Of a stretch of DNA of 64,000 bases, positions 1 to 7,856 are shown in pieces (position 1 is the stretch's first letter; every line of letters starts with the position of its first letter). Where the stretch lies: NCBI GenBank assembly GCA_024635995.1, contig JAGXHW010000028.1, forward strand, positions 1 to 64,000, in the 5' to 3' direction. The notes beneath the pieces are model-generated. The model was not told where the DNA came from. It ran no database searches and saw only the letters and a list, made by a program, of their open reading frames with translations. The position numbers and the translations under genes are program-made. Source of the stretch: Clostridiaceae bacterium (GTDB taxonomy: Bacteria; Bacillota; Clostridia; Peptostreptococcales; Tindalliaceae).

Positions 1-180
1 CCTGTAACGGGGCTCACCGTCTACCCTTACTTGCCGGCCCAGGGCCAATCTTTAGGGGAGTCTGCTCAGGAGGGATTCTCTTGTGACAACAGTATCGGTT
101 TGCAGCAACCACCGACTCTCTTAAACTGTGAAATCGTCACCAGACTGTCTCCGTCTTCGCATTTCGTAATCACTAATTTA
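1..180 (-). promoter_or_regulatory. T-box leader RNA, 5' part, cut by the window edge
   Basis: Read on the minus strand this has the parts of a T-box Stem I: a lower helix whose GGAG and TCTG pair with CAGACTCC around a bulge (kink-turn site), the AGAGAG plus GG..GCTGCAAACC distal-loop motif, and a return strand GAATCCCTCCTGAGC. It is followed by GGGTAGACGG..CCCCGTTA, typical of the Stem II / IIA-B region. The antiterminator and the regulated gene lie left of base 1. Following the usual GAA-NNN layout of the specifier loop, the specifier would be TCC (serine), so an upstream-charging or serine gene such as serS is likely; this is inference. A sigma-A promoter lies directly upstream. Confidence 0.75.
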
Positions 181-186
181 AACAGA

Positions 187-215
187 ATTGTAACAGGGAA
201 AAACATCCTTGTCAA
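187..215 (-). promoter_or_regulatory. Sigma-A promoter of the T-box transcript
   Basis: TTGACA (210-215) and TACAAT (187-192) on the minus strand with a 17-base spacer. The predicted start is about seven bases before the T-box Stem I, which fits. Confidence 0.8.
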
Positions 216-283
216 CCACGAAATTGATAATTTTTTAAATATTTGCCAATTTTCTTCAATTCCGCCTATATGACATCGTTTTC

Positions 284-1174
284 CTACTCTTTTGTCGTGG
301 CTTCCTTCAAGAGTGCTTCCATTTCTTCCCGTTTAAACTGGTAGGCTGACAGACAGAAATGGCATGTTATTTCTGCACCACCATCTTCGTGAATCATGTC
401 ATGAATTTCTTTTTCACCCAGACTTATGAGGGCTTGTTCCATTCGCTCACGGCTGCAATCACATAAAAACATGGGTTCAAGTTCTTCTGTAATCACCGGA
501 TCAAGACCTTCCATGACCACTTCCATCAATGCTTTGGCATCCGTGTTTTCTTCCAGGATCTGGCTTAACGGTGGTAATCCCAGTAAACGTGCTTCCAGTA
601 AACGGAGGGCTTCTTCAGTGATCTCCGGTAATACCTGAATGATAAAACCGCCTGCTTCCTTGATGTGGTAATCAACGTCCACCAAAACACTGAGCCCCAC
701 AGAGGAAGGTTGCTGTTCTGAATGCATGAGGTACGCTGTCAGGTCTTCAGCGATTTCACCTGTGGTAAGGGCATAGGTGCCAATGTAGGGTTGTTTCATT
801 CCAAGGTCTTTGATTAAAGTAATTTCACCATCGGTGCCCACTGCTGCACCCACGTCCATTTTCCCCGGTGTTTTATTGACGGTTTCCACCAGTGGATCAT
901 CCACCAAGCCTTTTACCGTGCCGTTTTTCTGAGCCACACACAATATGGTGCCGATAGGCCCGCCACCATTAATGCGCAGCGTCACTTTTTGGTTGTCACT
1001 TTTCAGGGTTTGGGCCATCATGACGGCTGCTCCCATACTGCGGCCCAGTGCGGCTGAAGCCACTGGTGATAAATTGTGAATTTCTCTTGCTTTTTCAACA
1101 GTTTGTGTGTGCTGAATAAAAAAACCGCGAATCTGGTTGTCCGCTGCTGTGATGCGGATTAATTGGTCTTTCAT
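284..1174 (-). CDS. hslO: Redox-regulated chaperone Hsp33
   Basis: The 296-residue product matches the usual length of Hsp33, a cytosolic holdase chaperone that is switched on by oxidation and heat. The C-terminal zinc switch is visible as CDC at residues 238-240 and CHFC at 271-274, the four cysteines that bind zinc when reduced and form disulfides when oxidised. The N-terminal part has the expected Hsp33 pattern (ITAADNQIRGFF, AALGRSMGAAVMM). An AAAGGTGG ribosome site lies before the ATG. It is last in its own unit; the cold-shock gene upstream has its own terminator. In an anaerobe it would protect proteins during oxygen exposure. The identification is secure. Confidence 0.96.
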   Translation of the reverse strand: MKDQLIRITAADNQIRGFFIQHTQTVEKAREIHNLSPVASAALGRSMGAAVMMAQTLKSDNQKVTLRINGGGPIGTILCVAQKNGTVKGLVDDPLVETVNKTPGKMDVGAAVGTDGEITLIKDLGMKQPYIGTYALTTGEIAEDLTAYLMHSEQQPSSVGLSVLVDVDYHIKEAGGFIIQVLPEITEEALRLLEARLLGLPPLSQILEENTDAKALMEVVMEGLDPVITEELEPMFLCDCSRERMEQALISLGEKEIHDMIHEDGGAEITCHFCLSAYQFKREEMEALLKEATTKE

Positions 1175-1263
1175 TATTACGCCACCTTTCTTTCATGCCA
1201 TTACTGCCAGTACAACCATTCACTGCCAAGTTTGGCACATTAACTGACTTCAGGTTTTTAGTA

Positions 1264-1298
1264 TAATTAAAAAACAGGCCGGTAACTCCAGCCTGTTC
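1264..1298 (-). terminator. Rho-independent terminator after the cold-shock gene
   Basis: On the minus strand AACAGGC pairs with GCCTGTT around an 11-base loop, and TTTTTT follows. It ends the csp transcript before hslO. Confidence 0.8.
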
Positions 1299-1330
1299 AG
1301 GTTCGGGTCTATTTTGAAATCCGATTAGGA

Positions 1331-1531
1331 TTAAGCCCTTTGAACGTTTGTTGCTTGAGGACCTTTATCACCATCGATAATTTCAAAGCTAACTTCTTGG
1401 CCTTCTTCCAGCGTTTTGAATCCATCCATTGTAATTGCGGAGAAATGAACGAACACATCTTCACCATTTTCTCTTGAGATAAATCCATACCCTTTTTCTG
1501 CGTTAAACCATTTTACCGTGCCTTTTTCCAT
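1331..1531 (-). CDS. Cold-shock protein (CspA/CspB family)
   Basis: A 66-residue single cold-shock domain with the RNA-binding motifs RNP1 (KGYGFI, residues 13-18) and RNP2 (DVFVHF, residues 25-30). These OB-fold proteins bind single-stranded RNA and DNA and act as RNA chaperones. The start ATG follows a TAGGAGG site. The 5' leader between promoter and start is about 60 bases, shorter than the long thermosensing leader of enterobacterial cspA. It is a monocistronic unit with its own promoter and terminator. Which Csp paralogue it corresponds to cannot be told from sequence alone. Confidence 0.95.
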   Translation of the reverse strand: MEKGTVKWFNAEKGYGFISRENGEDVFVHFSAITMDGFKTLEEGQEVSFEIIDGDKGPQATNVQRA

Positions 1532-1595
1532 TCTTACATGACCTCCTAGATCCTTAAAAAATTAATGAAAATATCGTGTATTCCCACCAACTAGA

Positions 1596-1625
1596 ATAGT
1601 AACACAGTTGTTCGACATTTGTCAA
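1596..1625 (-). promoter_or_regulatory. Promoter of the cold-shock gene
   Basis: TTGACA (1620-1625) and TACTAT (1596-1601) on the minus strand with an 18-base spacer, about 65 bases upstream of the csp start. Confidence 0.75.
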
Positions 1626-1683
1626 CCAAATTGATGAATTTTGGGCCAGAAAAGAAATCGTTTGCAAAAAAACTAGCCGCTGG

Positions 1684-2670
1684 TTAGAACCGTCCCAGTA
1701 ACATGGAAATTTGAATGATCGCCACATGTATAAAAAGGGGAATGACTCCGGTTAATGGAAAATACTCCCACCACTGCACAGAATCATCATTCTCTTCCTC
1801 TTCTGTCGTCTCTACATCTGACATTTCGGATTTTTCTTCCTGATGAATTTCTTTTTGCATAGCAGGATCAGTGACTAATTTCAGTTTATTATACAGGAAG
1901 TAGGAAATCGCCATCCCCAGTACTGCCAGCACACCAAAAAATATCAGGCTGGCCAGCAGTGAATCACCCAGTGTCATTTCTGCCATTTCTATTTCTTCTG
2001 CTGGCAAAACATCGGACAAAAGCGTAAACACATATCCAAGGGTGATGGCCAGGCCGTTGTTGACAATGTGACCAACGATGCCTGCATAAAGGGAGTTGGT
2101 TACCCATACCATGGTGCCAAAAACCAATCCCAGCACAATGGCACCGAATAAATTGTAAAGGTTGTAGTGGAACATGCCAAAAAGGATGGCGCTTATAATT
2201 ACGGCCTTCCGTTGCCCCAGGTTTTCATAGCCCCTGAGTACAAAACCCCGAAAAAAGACCTCCTCACAAATCCCTGCCAGCAGGGAGACGATGAGCATGA
2301 GGCGAATGTATTCAAAGGGAGTGGTTGCTGTGGGCATCTCAGGAATATCAATGGTGCCAATACGTGTTAATATGTTGATCATAATCAGGTTTCCTGTTAC
2401 GGCAGCCGGATACATGAAAATGGTGATTAAGGCTGCCAGGACACCCTGTTTCAGGGTGATACGATTAAAGCGCAGGGCCGTACGCACATCCATTCTAAAT
2501 ATCTCGAGATAAAGAAAGGGAGGTAATAACACCACAGCCAGCTGTGTTAGGATGAGTCCGGTGAATAATTCCCGCTCCTGAACCGTATAACCTACGGTAA
2601 AAAACAATAAACTGCCAATGAGAAAGAGTAAGTTGGCATCAAATACGCGAAGGGTTGTCCTTCTAACCAT
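1684..2670 (-). CDS. CPBP-family intramembrane metalloprotease
   Basis: A 328-residue multi-pass membrane protein with the CPBP (Rce1/CAAX-protease-like) motifs: EEVFFR at residues 136-141, FH at 167-168 inside GMFHYN, and a further His at 201 in GIVGHIVNN. These supply the glutamates and histidines that bind the catalytic zinc. About eight hydrophobic segments are visible, with an acidic cytosolic stretch (residues about 275-305) before a last C-terminal segment. In bacteria such proteins process or bind membrane substrates, but the substrate here is unknown. It follows the M20 gene by 31 bases and probably belongs to the hpt operon, although no functional link is obvious. Confidence 0.88.
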   Translation of the reverse strand: MVRRTTLRVFDANLLFLIGSLLFFTVGYTVQERELFTGLILTQLAVVLLPPFLYLEIFRMDVRTALRFNRITLKQGVLAALITIFMYPAAVTGNLIMINILTRIGTIDIPEMPTATTPFEYIRLMLIVSLLAGICEEVFFRGFVLRGYENLGQRKAVIISAILFGMFHYNLYNLFGAIVLGLVFGTMVWVTNSLYAGIVGHIVNNGLAITLGYVFTLLSDVLPAEEIEMAEMTLGDSLLASLIFFGVLAVLGMAISYFLYNKLKLVTDPAMQKEIHQEEKSEMSDVETTEEEENDDSVQWWEYFPLTGVIPLFIHVAIIQISMLLGRF

Positions 2671-2701
2671 GTTGACTTCACTCCCTTTGTGCTGTCAAGC
2701 C

Positions 2702-3880
2702 CTAAAAGTCAAAGGCTGCTTTGTGAATCAGAATGTTTAAAAAGGCCTGAACGCCTGTGGCTAAAACCTGGTCATCAAAATTAAAACGTCCGTGGTGTAA
2801 TGAGTGAATCAAACCCTTCTCTTCGTTTCTGGTGCCCAGAAAGAAAAAGACTCCTTGGTATTTTTGCTGGTAAAAGGCAAAATCCTCTGCCAGCATCACC
2901 GGATCCGTCAGCACCACATATTCCTTACCCTGTGCCTGAATCCATTCTTCCACCAGCTCCGGCGGGTTATTTACTGCCGGGTACATTTCCCTCAAGTCAA
3001 CATCAATTTCGCAGTTGTATGTGATTTCCATACCATGGGCGATTTCCAGCAACCGCTGTTTCAATATGGCGTATGTTTCTTCCCGGAAGATTCGGATGGT
3101 GCCTTCCAGTACAGCTTTTCTGGCCACCATGTTGCGCACCTCTCCACCCTGCATTTTACCAAAACTGATGACAGCCGGGTCCAGGGGATTCAGGTTACGA
3201 CTTACGATGGTTTGGTATGACAATAACAGGTTTGCTGCCGTGATCAGGGCATCCCTGCCTGCATGAGGGGTTCCCCCATGAGCGTTTTCGCCCCACACTG
3301 TTATGTCGATTTCACTGTTCTGGGCCATCATGGGGCCTGGTCGGATTCCCAATTTACCCTGTTCAATCCCTGGAAACAAATGCAGTCCATATATCTCATC
3401 CACTTTGAATTCATCCAACAGCCCTGTATTGATAATCTTCTCTGCGCCGCCGGGGCCTTCTTCGCCTGGTTGGAACAACAACAGCACATTGTCGCGCAGC
3501 TGGTAACCACCCCTGGTTAACACTTCAGCAAACCCCAGAAGAATGGCCATGTGACCATCGTGGCCGCAAGCGTGCATGAATCCTGTGTTTTGTGAACGAA
3601 AAGGCACTTCATTCAGCTCCATCACTTCCAAAGCGTCCATGTCTGCACGAAAGCAATAGGTTTTTCGACCCTGACTGCCAGGTATATAGGCTGCAATGCC
3701 TGTTTCAACAATGCCCGTGCGGCAATCAAGCCCCAGTTCTTCCAAACGAGTCTTAACATAGGATGCGGTGTTGTTTTCATGAAAGGCCAGTTCTGGCATC
3801 TGATGAAGGTCGTATCGGGTATGAATGAGTCTGTCCATCACCTTATCAACTTCTCTTGACCAGGGCATTCCCCGATTCAT
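2702..3880 (-). CDS. M20-family amidohydrolase (aminoacylase / N-acyl-amino acid hydrolase type)
   Basis: A 392-residue metal-dependent hydrolase of the M20D group that includes hippurate hydrolase, IAA-amino acid hydrolase and N-acetyl-diaminopimelate deacetylase. Visible motifs are FRADMDAL (about 78-84), HACGHDGHMA (103-112, with metal-binding Cys105 and His107) and PGEEGPGGA (138-146, catalytic Glu). The C-terminal LAEDFA stretch carries another metal ligand region. It cleaves an acyl group from an amino acid or peptide in the cytosol; the exact substrate cannot be read from sequence. It lies 41 bases downstream of hpt in the same direction. Confidence 0.9.
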   Translation of the reverse strand: MNRGMPWSREVDKVMDRLIHTRYDLHQMPELAFHENNTASYVKTRLEELGLDCRTGIVETGIAAYIPGSQGRKTYCFRADMDALEVMELNEVPFRSQNTGFMHACGHDGHMAILLGFAEVLTRGGYQLRDNVLLLFQPGEEGPGGAEKIINTGLLDEFKVDEIYGLHLFPGIEQGKLGIRPGPMMAQNSEIDITVWGENAHGGTPHAGRDALITAANLLLSYQTIVSRNLNPLDPAVISFGKMQGGEVRNMVARKAVLEGTIRIFREETYAILKQRLLEIAHGMEITYNCEIDVDLREMYPAVNNPPELVEEWIQAQGKEYVVLTDPVMLAEDFAFYQQKYQGVFFFLGTRNEEKGLIHSLHHGRFNFDDQVLATGVQAFLNILIHKAAFDF

Positions 3881-3921
3881 AGCACATCCCCGCTTTCACT
3901 GGTATTTAGGTTTTGTTTTCA

Positions 3922-4461
3922 TTAACGATCCTGGTCAGTCACCACAAAAACATAGGGTACATTCCGGTAATAGTCACCATAATTCAGCCCATACCCGACC
4001 ACAAACCGGTCCGGTATGGTAAAACCAATATAATCCGGCTCCAGGTCCACTTTTCTGCGGGATGGTTTATCAAGCAACACGCAGGATTTTACACTGTTTG
4101 GGTTCTTTGTTTTCAGGTGTTTTATCACACAACCCATGGTAAGACCTGAATCTGCGATGTCATCCACCACCAGCACATCAAAACCGGTTAAGTCTTCTTC
4201 AATGTCCTTTAGAATCTGAACTGTCCCACTGCTTTCTTCACCGTGTTCATAGCTGGAGCTGGTCATAAAATCAACCTTTAATTTTAAATCGATTCGCCTA
4301 ACCAAATCAGCTGCAAAAACAAAGCTGCCCCGTAGCAACGACACAACGAACAGGTTTTTATCTGTGTATGCATCGGTAATTTCTGCTCCCAGTTCTCTCG
4401 TGCGCATTTGGATTTCTTCCTCAGAACAAAGAACTTCCCACACTTTTTTTTCGATATCCAC
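3922..4461 (-). CDS. hpt: Hypoxanthine phosphoribosyltransferase
   Basis: A 179-residue purine salvage enzyme that joins hypoxanthine or guanine to PRPP to give IMP or GMP. The PRPP-binding loop VLVVDDIADSGLTM lies at residues 96-109, and the flexible-loop region SSYEHGEESSG at 69-79. GTG is the start codon, preceded by a GAGGGGG site. It is the first gene of a probable hpt / M20 / CPBP unit with its own promoter. In many Firmicutes hpt lies beside tilS and ftsH, which is not the case here. Confidence 0.95.
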   Translation of the reverse strand: MDIEKKVWEVLCSEEEIQMRTRELGAEITDAYTDKNLFVVSLLRGSFVFAADLVRRIDLKLKVDFMTSSSYEHGEESSGTVQILKDIEEDLTGFDVLVVDDIADSGLTMGCVIKHLKTKNPNSVKSCVLLDKPSRRKVDLEPDYIGFTIPDRFVVGYGLNYGDYYRNVPYVFVVTDQDR

Positions 4462-4548
4462 TGAGCAATTCCCCCTCTTTGTCAGCTCATCATAAAATCC
4501 ACTTATCTTAAGAATTTAACTATGTTATTGAAAGGATGATTTCTGTTC

Positions 4549-4577
4549 ATTTTATTCGATAAATCAAGGTATGTCAA
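4549..4577 (-). promoter_or_regulatory. Promoter of hpt
   Basis: TTGACA (4572-4577) and TAAAAT (4549-4554) on the minus strand with a 17-base spacer, about 90 bases upstream of the GTG start. Confidence 0.7.
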
Positions 4578-4614
4578 TGAATGCAGCAGTCAAAGACAAT
4601 GGATTGAAAAAAAA

Positions 4615-4773
4615 TTACGCAAAGGGTGGATTTTGGTCGTTGGATTCATCATTGTCCAGTATTTTTTTAATTTGTGTTAACAGGTGAACAATCCGGTTCA
4701 AGGCGTACTGGATGGAAATTAAAATGATAAATAAAACCACAAGTGGTACGATGATGATTTCATTTGAAAACAT
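4615..4773 (-). CDS. Small single-pass membrane protein, 52 residues (not in ORF track)
   Basis: I read this ORF by hand: ATG at 4773, TAA at 4615. The product starts MFSNEIIIVPLVVLFIILIS, a short N-terminal tail and one strongly hydrophobic segment (residues about 5-23). An amphipathic stretch with IQYALNRIVHLLTQIKKIL follows, then an acidic, polar tail. A TAGGAGAG ribosome site lies five bases before the ATG. It is divergent from bioY, and the BirA-type operator sits in the shared upstream region. I do not recognise a family. The strong ribosome site and clean membrane topology make it a believable gene. Confidence 0.6.
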   Translation of the reverse strand: MFSNEIIIVPLVVLFIILISIQYALNRIVHLLTQIKKILDNDESNDQNPPFA

Positions 4774-4806
4774 AAGCACTCTCCTAACTTGACATCGCCG
4801 TTCATT

Positions 4807-4838
4807 TAGTCAACCTATATTTTTGTTTAGGTTGACAA
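4807..4838 (+). promoter_or_regulatory. BirA-type biotin operator upstream of bioY
   Basis: TAGTCAACC (4807-4815) and GGTTGACAA (4830-4838) form an inverted repeat with 14 bases between the arms, which matches the layout of Firmicute BirA operators (TTGTnAACC-N14-GGTTnACAA). The right arm contains the -35 box of the bioY promoter, so binding of biotinoyl-AMP-loaded BirA would block transcription. Confidence 0.8.
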
Positions 4839-4860
4839 TGAATCGTTGGATGATTATACT
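4832..4860 (+). promoter_or_regulatory. Promoter of bioY
   Basis: TTGACA (4832-4837) and TATACT (4855-4860) with a 17-base spacer. The -35 box overlaps the BirA operator arm. This also shows that the ORF-track start at 4823 lies upstream of transcription and cannot be the real start. Confidence 0.8.
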
Positions 4861-4894
4861 CTTAATTGTAAACGATTTGAAGGAGGTTCGTCCA

Positions 4895-5437
4895 TTGAAA
4901 TTACATTTAACAACCAGTGATACAACCCGCATTTCCCTTTTGGCAGCGCTGATCTGTATCTCCGGTTATTTAATCATACCACTACCCTTTTCTCCCGTCC
5001 CTGCAACAGCCCAATCCCTGGCAGTGATGCTGACAGGAAGTTTGTTATCCCCACTCCATACCTTTGTCACACTCTTGTTGTTTATTCTTCTTGGCACCAT
5101 TGGGTTGCCAGTATTTGCAGGGGGTGCTTCCGGCGTAGGTGTTCTTATGGGCCCCACCGGCGGATACCTGGCAGGGTTTCTGCTTGGTGCTGTGACCATT
5201 AGTCTGTTAAAAGGGCGAAAACCTGCTCTTCTTCGATATGGGATCGCCAACATTGTCGGCGGGATTGTGGTGGTTTATTGGCTGGGCATACTGCGTTTAT
5301 CACAGATGACTGGCATGACACTGAACAATGCCTTTGTTGTCGGTGCAGTACCTTTCCTGGCAGGCGATGTGATTAAGGTGTTTCTGGCCTCCACCATAGC
5401 CTGGAAAACAGTGCCTCACCTTATACGAAAACACTAA
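4895..5437 (+). CDS. bioY: Biotin ECF transporter substrate-binding component BioY
   Basis: The product from the TTG at 4895 is 180 residues, the usual BioY length; AAGGAGG lies eight bases upstream, and the longer ORF-track start falls inside the promoter. It is a six-helix membrane protein with the BioY features PLPFSPVPATAQSLAV near residue 28 and a glycine-rich GVGVLMGPTGGYLAGFLLG stretch. It captures biotin for an ECF-type importer; the energising ATPases are not in this window and are probably the shared EcfAA'T module. Regulation by BirA is indicated by the operator directly upstream. Confidence 0.93.
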   Translation: MKLHLTTSDTTRISLLAALICISGYLIIPLPFSPVPATAQSLAVMLTGSLLSPLHTFVTLLLFILLGTIGLPVFAGGASGVGVLMGPTGGYLAGFLLGAVTISLLKGRKPALLRYGIANIVGGIVVVYWLGILRLSQMTGMTLNNAFVVGAVPFLAGDVIKVFLASTIAWKTVPHLIRKH

Positions 5438-5455
5438 ATGACATAAATGACATTC

Positions 5456-5495
5456 AACCCCCTGGCAAATGAAAATTGCCAGGGGGTTGTTTTAG
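5456..5495 (+). terminator. Terminator between convergent bioY and metH
   Basis: AACCCCCTGGCAA pairs with TTGCCAGGGGGTT around a 7-base loop, and TGTTTTAG follows on the plus strand. The stem may also serve metH on the other strand, where the T tract is poor. Confidence 0.85.
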
Positions 5496-5498
5496 TCG

Positions 5499-7856
5499 TT
5501 ATCCCAACACTTTTTTGGCGATATCAACAGACGCTTTGGCGTCTTTTGCGTAGTAGTCGGCACCAATGAGAGCAGCGTATTCCGATGTAAGCACTGCTCC
5601 TCCCACCATCACTTCACAAGAAATCTCAGCCTCCCGTAAAACCTTAATGGTTTCTTTCATGGCACCCAGGGTGGTGGTCATTAACGCACTCAGCCCCACC
5701 AGCCGTACCTGGTGTTCAACTGCAGCCTGTGCAATTTGTTCCGGTGGAATATCCCGGCCAAGATCAATGACCTGGTAGCCATAGTTGGCAAGGATGGTCT
5801 TGACAATGTTTTTCCCGATGTCATGAATGTCTCCCTTTACCGTTGCCACAATAATTTTACCTTTTTTTACTTCTTCCTGTCCTAATGCCTCAAGATGTGT
5901 TTTAAGTACCTCAAAAGCTGCCACTGCAGCATTGGCGCTTTGCAGCAGCTGGGGCAGGTAGCAGGTGCCTTTTTCAAAACGATCCCCCACCATGTCCAGG
6001 GCAGGAATCAACAGGCTGTTGACAATTTCCTCCGGCTGCATGGTCTTCAGGGCTGTTTTGGCAGCGATGGCTGCCGGTGTTTTAAGCCCTTGTATTACAG
6101 CTTCCTGCAATGACATCTCATTCCCCTGGTTTTCCACCGGTGGTGACGTCCCTGCATAACGCTGCAGGTATTTTGTTGCCTGCCTGTCATGGTTGTACAA
6201 CACATTAAAACTGGCAATGGCTGCCATCATGGGTTCACTGAGCGGGTTAACAATGGGCATGTCCAAACCATGGGCCAGGGCCAGGGTTAAAAAGCTGGTG
6301 TTGATTTGTTCACGGTTGGGGAGTCCAAAAGAGATGTTTGACACGCCCAACACGGTTTTGACACCCAATTTTTCTTTCACCATCTTCAGTGCCTCCAGGG
6401 TTTCTTTCACATCTTCCTGTTGGGCACTGGCGGTGAGGGTGAGGCAATCGATATAAAGATCTTCCCGTGCCAACCCATGTTTTTCTGCTTCTCTCACAAT
6501 TTTTTCAGCAATGATGAATCGCTTTTCAGCACCCGTGGGGATCCCCTTTTCGTCCAATGTCAGTCCAACCACAGCAGCACCGTATTTTTTGCAAATGGGT
6601 AGCAGTTGATCCAGCACTGCCTGTTCACCGTTCACAGAATTGACAATCGGCTTGCCATTGTAGACACGCAGTCCGGCTTCCAACACGTCTGCCCTTGTGG
6701 AATCAAGCTGCAGGGGTAAATTGCTGACGCTTTGTATTGCCTTTACAGCTGAAACCATCATAGATACTTCATCTATTTCCGGCAGTCCCACGTTGACATC
6801 CAACACCATTGCCCCCGCTTTTTCCTGGGCTATGGCCTGTTCCAAAAGATAATCCATGTCTCCGTTGCGAAGGGCTTCCTTCAAGCGTTTTTTACCTGTG
6901 GGGTTGATGTTTTCCCCAATAACCGTTACCCGGTCCACTGTTACGGCTTTTATCGCGCTGCAAACAACACTTTTTCTCATTTTTTCTTCCTGCGGAGGTA
7001 CAACCCCCCGAAAAGAAGCGGTTAACAACCTTACATAATCCGGGGTTGTTCCACAGCAGCCTCCGATGGCCGCCACACCCAGTGATTTGTATGCTTGCAT
7101 TTCCTCACAAAACTGCCTGGCAGAAATAGTATAAGCCCCTGACCCAGGGTCAGGCAGCCCTGCGTTTGCCTTGACAAACACCGGCAAACTGGCTATCTCA
7201 CACATGCGTCGGGCCAAAGGCAACACTTCCACTGGTCCCAGGGAACAGTTTATGCCCAATCCGTCAACACCAAGCCCTTCCATGGTGGCCACCATTGACT
7301 CAATGCAGCAGCCTGTAAAAGTGCGTCCGTTTTCCTCAAAGGTCATGGATGCGAGAACAGGAAGGTTGGTGTTTTCTTTTGCTGCCAACACACCGGCTTT
7401 CAACTCATACAGGTCTGTCATGGTCTCCAATAAAATCAGGTCGGCACCAGCTTCTTCTCCGGCAACGACGATCTCCCTGAAAATCTCATAAGCTTCTTCA
7501 AACCCAAGGGTCCCACCAGGCACCAACATTTCACCAATGGGACCAATGTCCAGCATCACACGGGCATGGGTGCCCTTACAGGCTTGTTTGGCACAGGTCG
7601 TTGCTGCAGAAACAATGTCTCTCACTGTGTAGCCGCTGCCTTCCAACTTTTTAGCATTTGTTACGAAGGTATTGGTACAAATCAATTCCGCACCCGCCTC
7701 CACATAAGCGCGGTTAATCTCCGTTACAATGTCTGGATGTGTCACTGAGTATAAATCCGGCTGCTCACCCGGAGGCAAGCCTTTGCTTTGCAGCATGGTT
7801 CCCATGGCACCGTCCATGATCAAAATCCTGTTAGTCTCAAATAAGCGTTCTTGCAC
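5499..7856 (-). CDS. metH: Cobalamin-dependent methionine synthase (three-domain form)
   Basis: It transfers a methyl group from methyltetrahydrofolate through cobalamin to homocysteine. Numbering from the GTG at 7856 (785 residues): homocysteine-binding barrel 1-about 290 with zinc Cys in GGCCGTTP (265-272); pterin-binding domain about 310-570 with VIGENINPTGKKR; helical cap and B12-binding domain with GDIHDIGKN (675-683), whose His678 is the lower cobalt ligand. The C-terminal reactivation domain of E. coli MetH is absent and is supplied by the separate gene upstream. I prefer the GTG because GGAGGG lies nine bases before it, whereas the longer ORF start lies well inside the upstream gene. 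It overlaps that gene by 20 bases. Confidence 0.95.
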   Translation of the reverse strand: MQERLFETNRILIMDGAMGTMLQSKGLPPGEQPDLYSVTHPDIVTEINRAYVEAGAELICTNTFVTNAKKLEGSGYTVRDIVSAATTCAKQACKGTHARVMLDIGPIGEMLVPGGTLGFEEAYEIFREIVVAGEEAGADLILLETMTDLYELKAGVLAAKENTNLPVLASMTFEENGRTFTGCCIESMVATMEGLGVDGLGINCSLGPVEVLPLARRMCEIASLPVFVKANAGLPDPGSGAYTISARQFCEEMQAYKSLGVAAIGGCCGTTPDYVRLLTASFRGVVPPQEEKMRKSVVCSAIKAVTVDRVTVIGENINPTGKKRLKEALRNGDMDYLLEQAIAQEKAGAMVLDVNVGLPEIDEVSMMVSAVKAIQSVSNLPLQLDSTRADVLEAGLRVYNGKPIVNSVNGEQAVLDQLLPICKKYGAAVVGLTLDEKGIPTGAEKRFIIAEKIVREAEKHGLAREDLYIDCLTLTASAQQEDVKETLEALKMVKEKLGVKTVLGVSNISFGLPNREQINTSFLTLALAHGLDMPIVNPLSEPMMAAIASFNVLYNHDRQATKYLQRYAGTSPPVENQGNEMSLQEAVIQGLKTPAAIAAKTALKTMQPEEIVNSLLIPALDMVGDRFEKGTCYLPQLLQSANAAVAAFEVLKTHLEALGQEEVKKGKIIVATVKGDIHDIGKNIVKTILANYGYQVIDLGRDIPPEQIAQAAVEHQVRLVGLSALMTTTLGAMKETIKVLREAEISCEVMVGGAVLTSEYAALIGADYYAKDAKASVDIAKKVLG

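Noticed and set aside
31-273. 80-residue plus-strand ORF at the left end
   Set aside because: It runs antisense across the T-box leader and its promoter and has no ribosome site or family features.
1224-1237. TGCCAA-GT-TTGGCA palindrome upstream of hslO
   Set aside because: Short 6-base arms that could arise by chance; no clear promoter elements next to it support an operator call.
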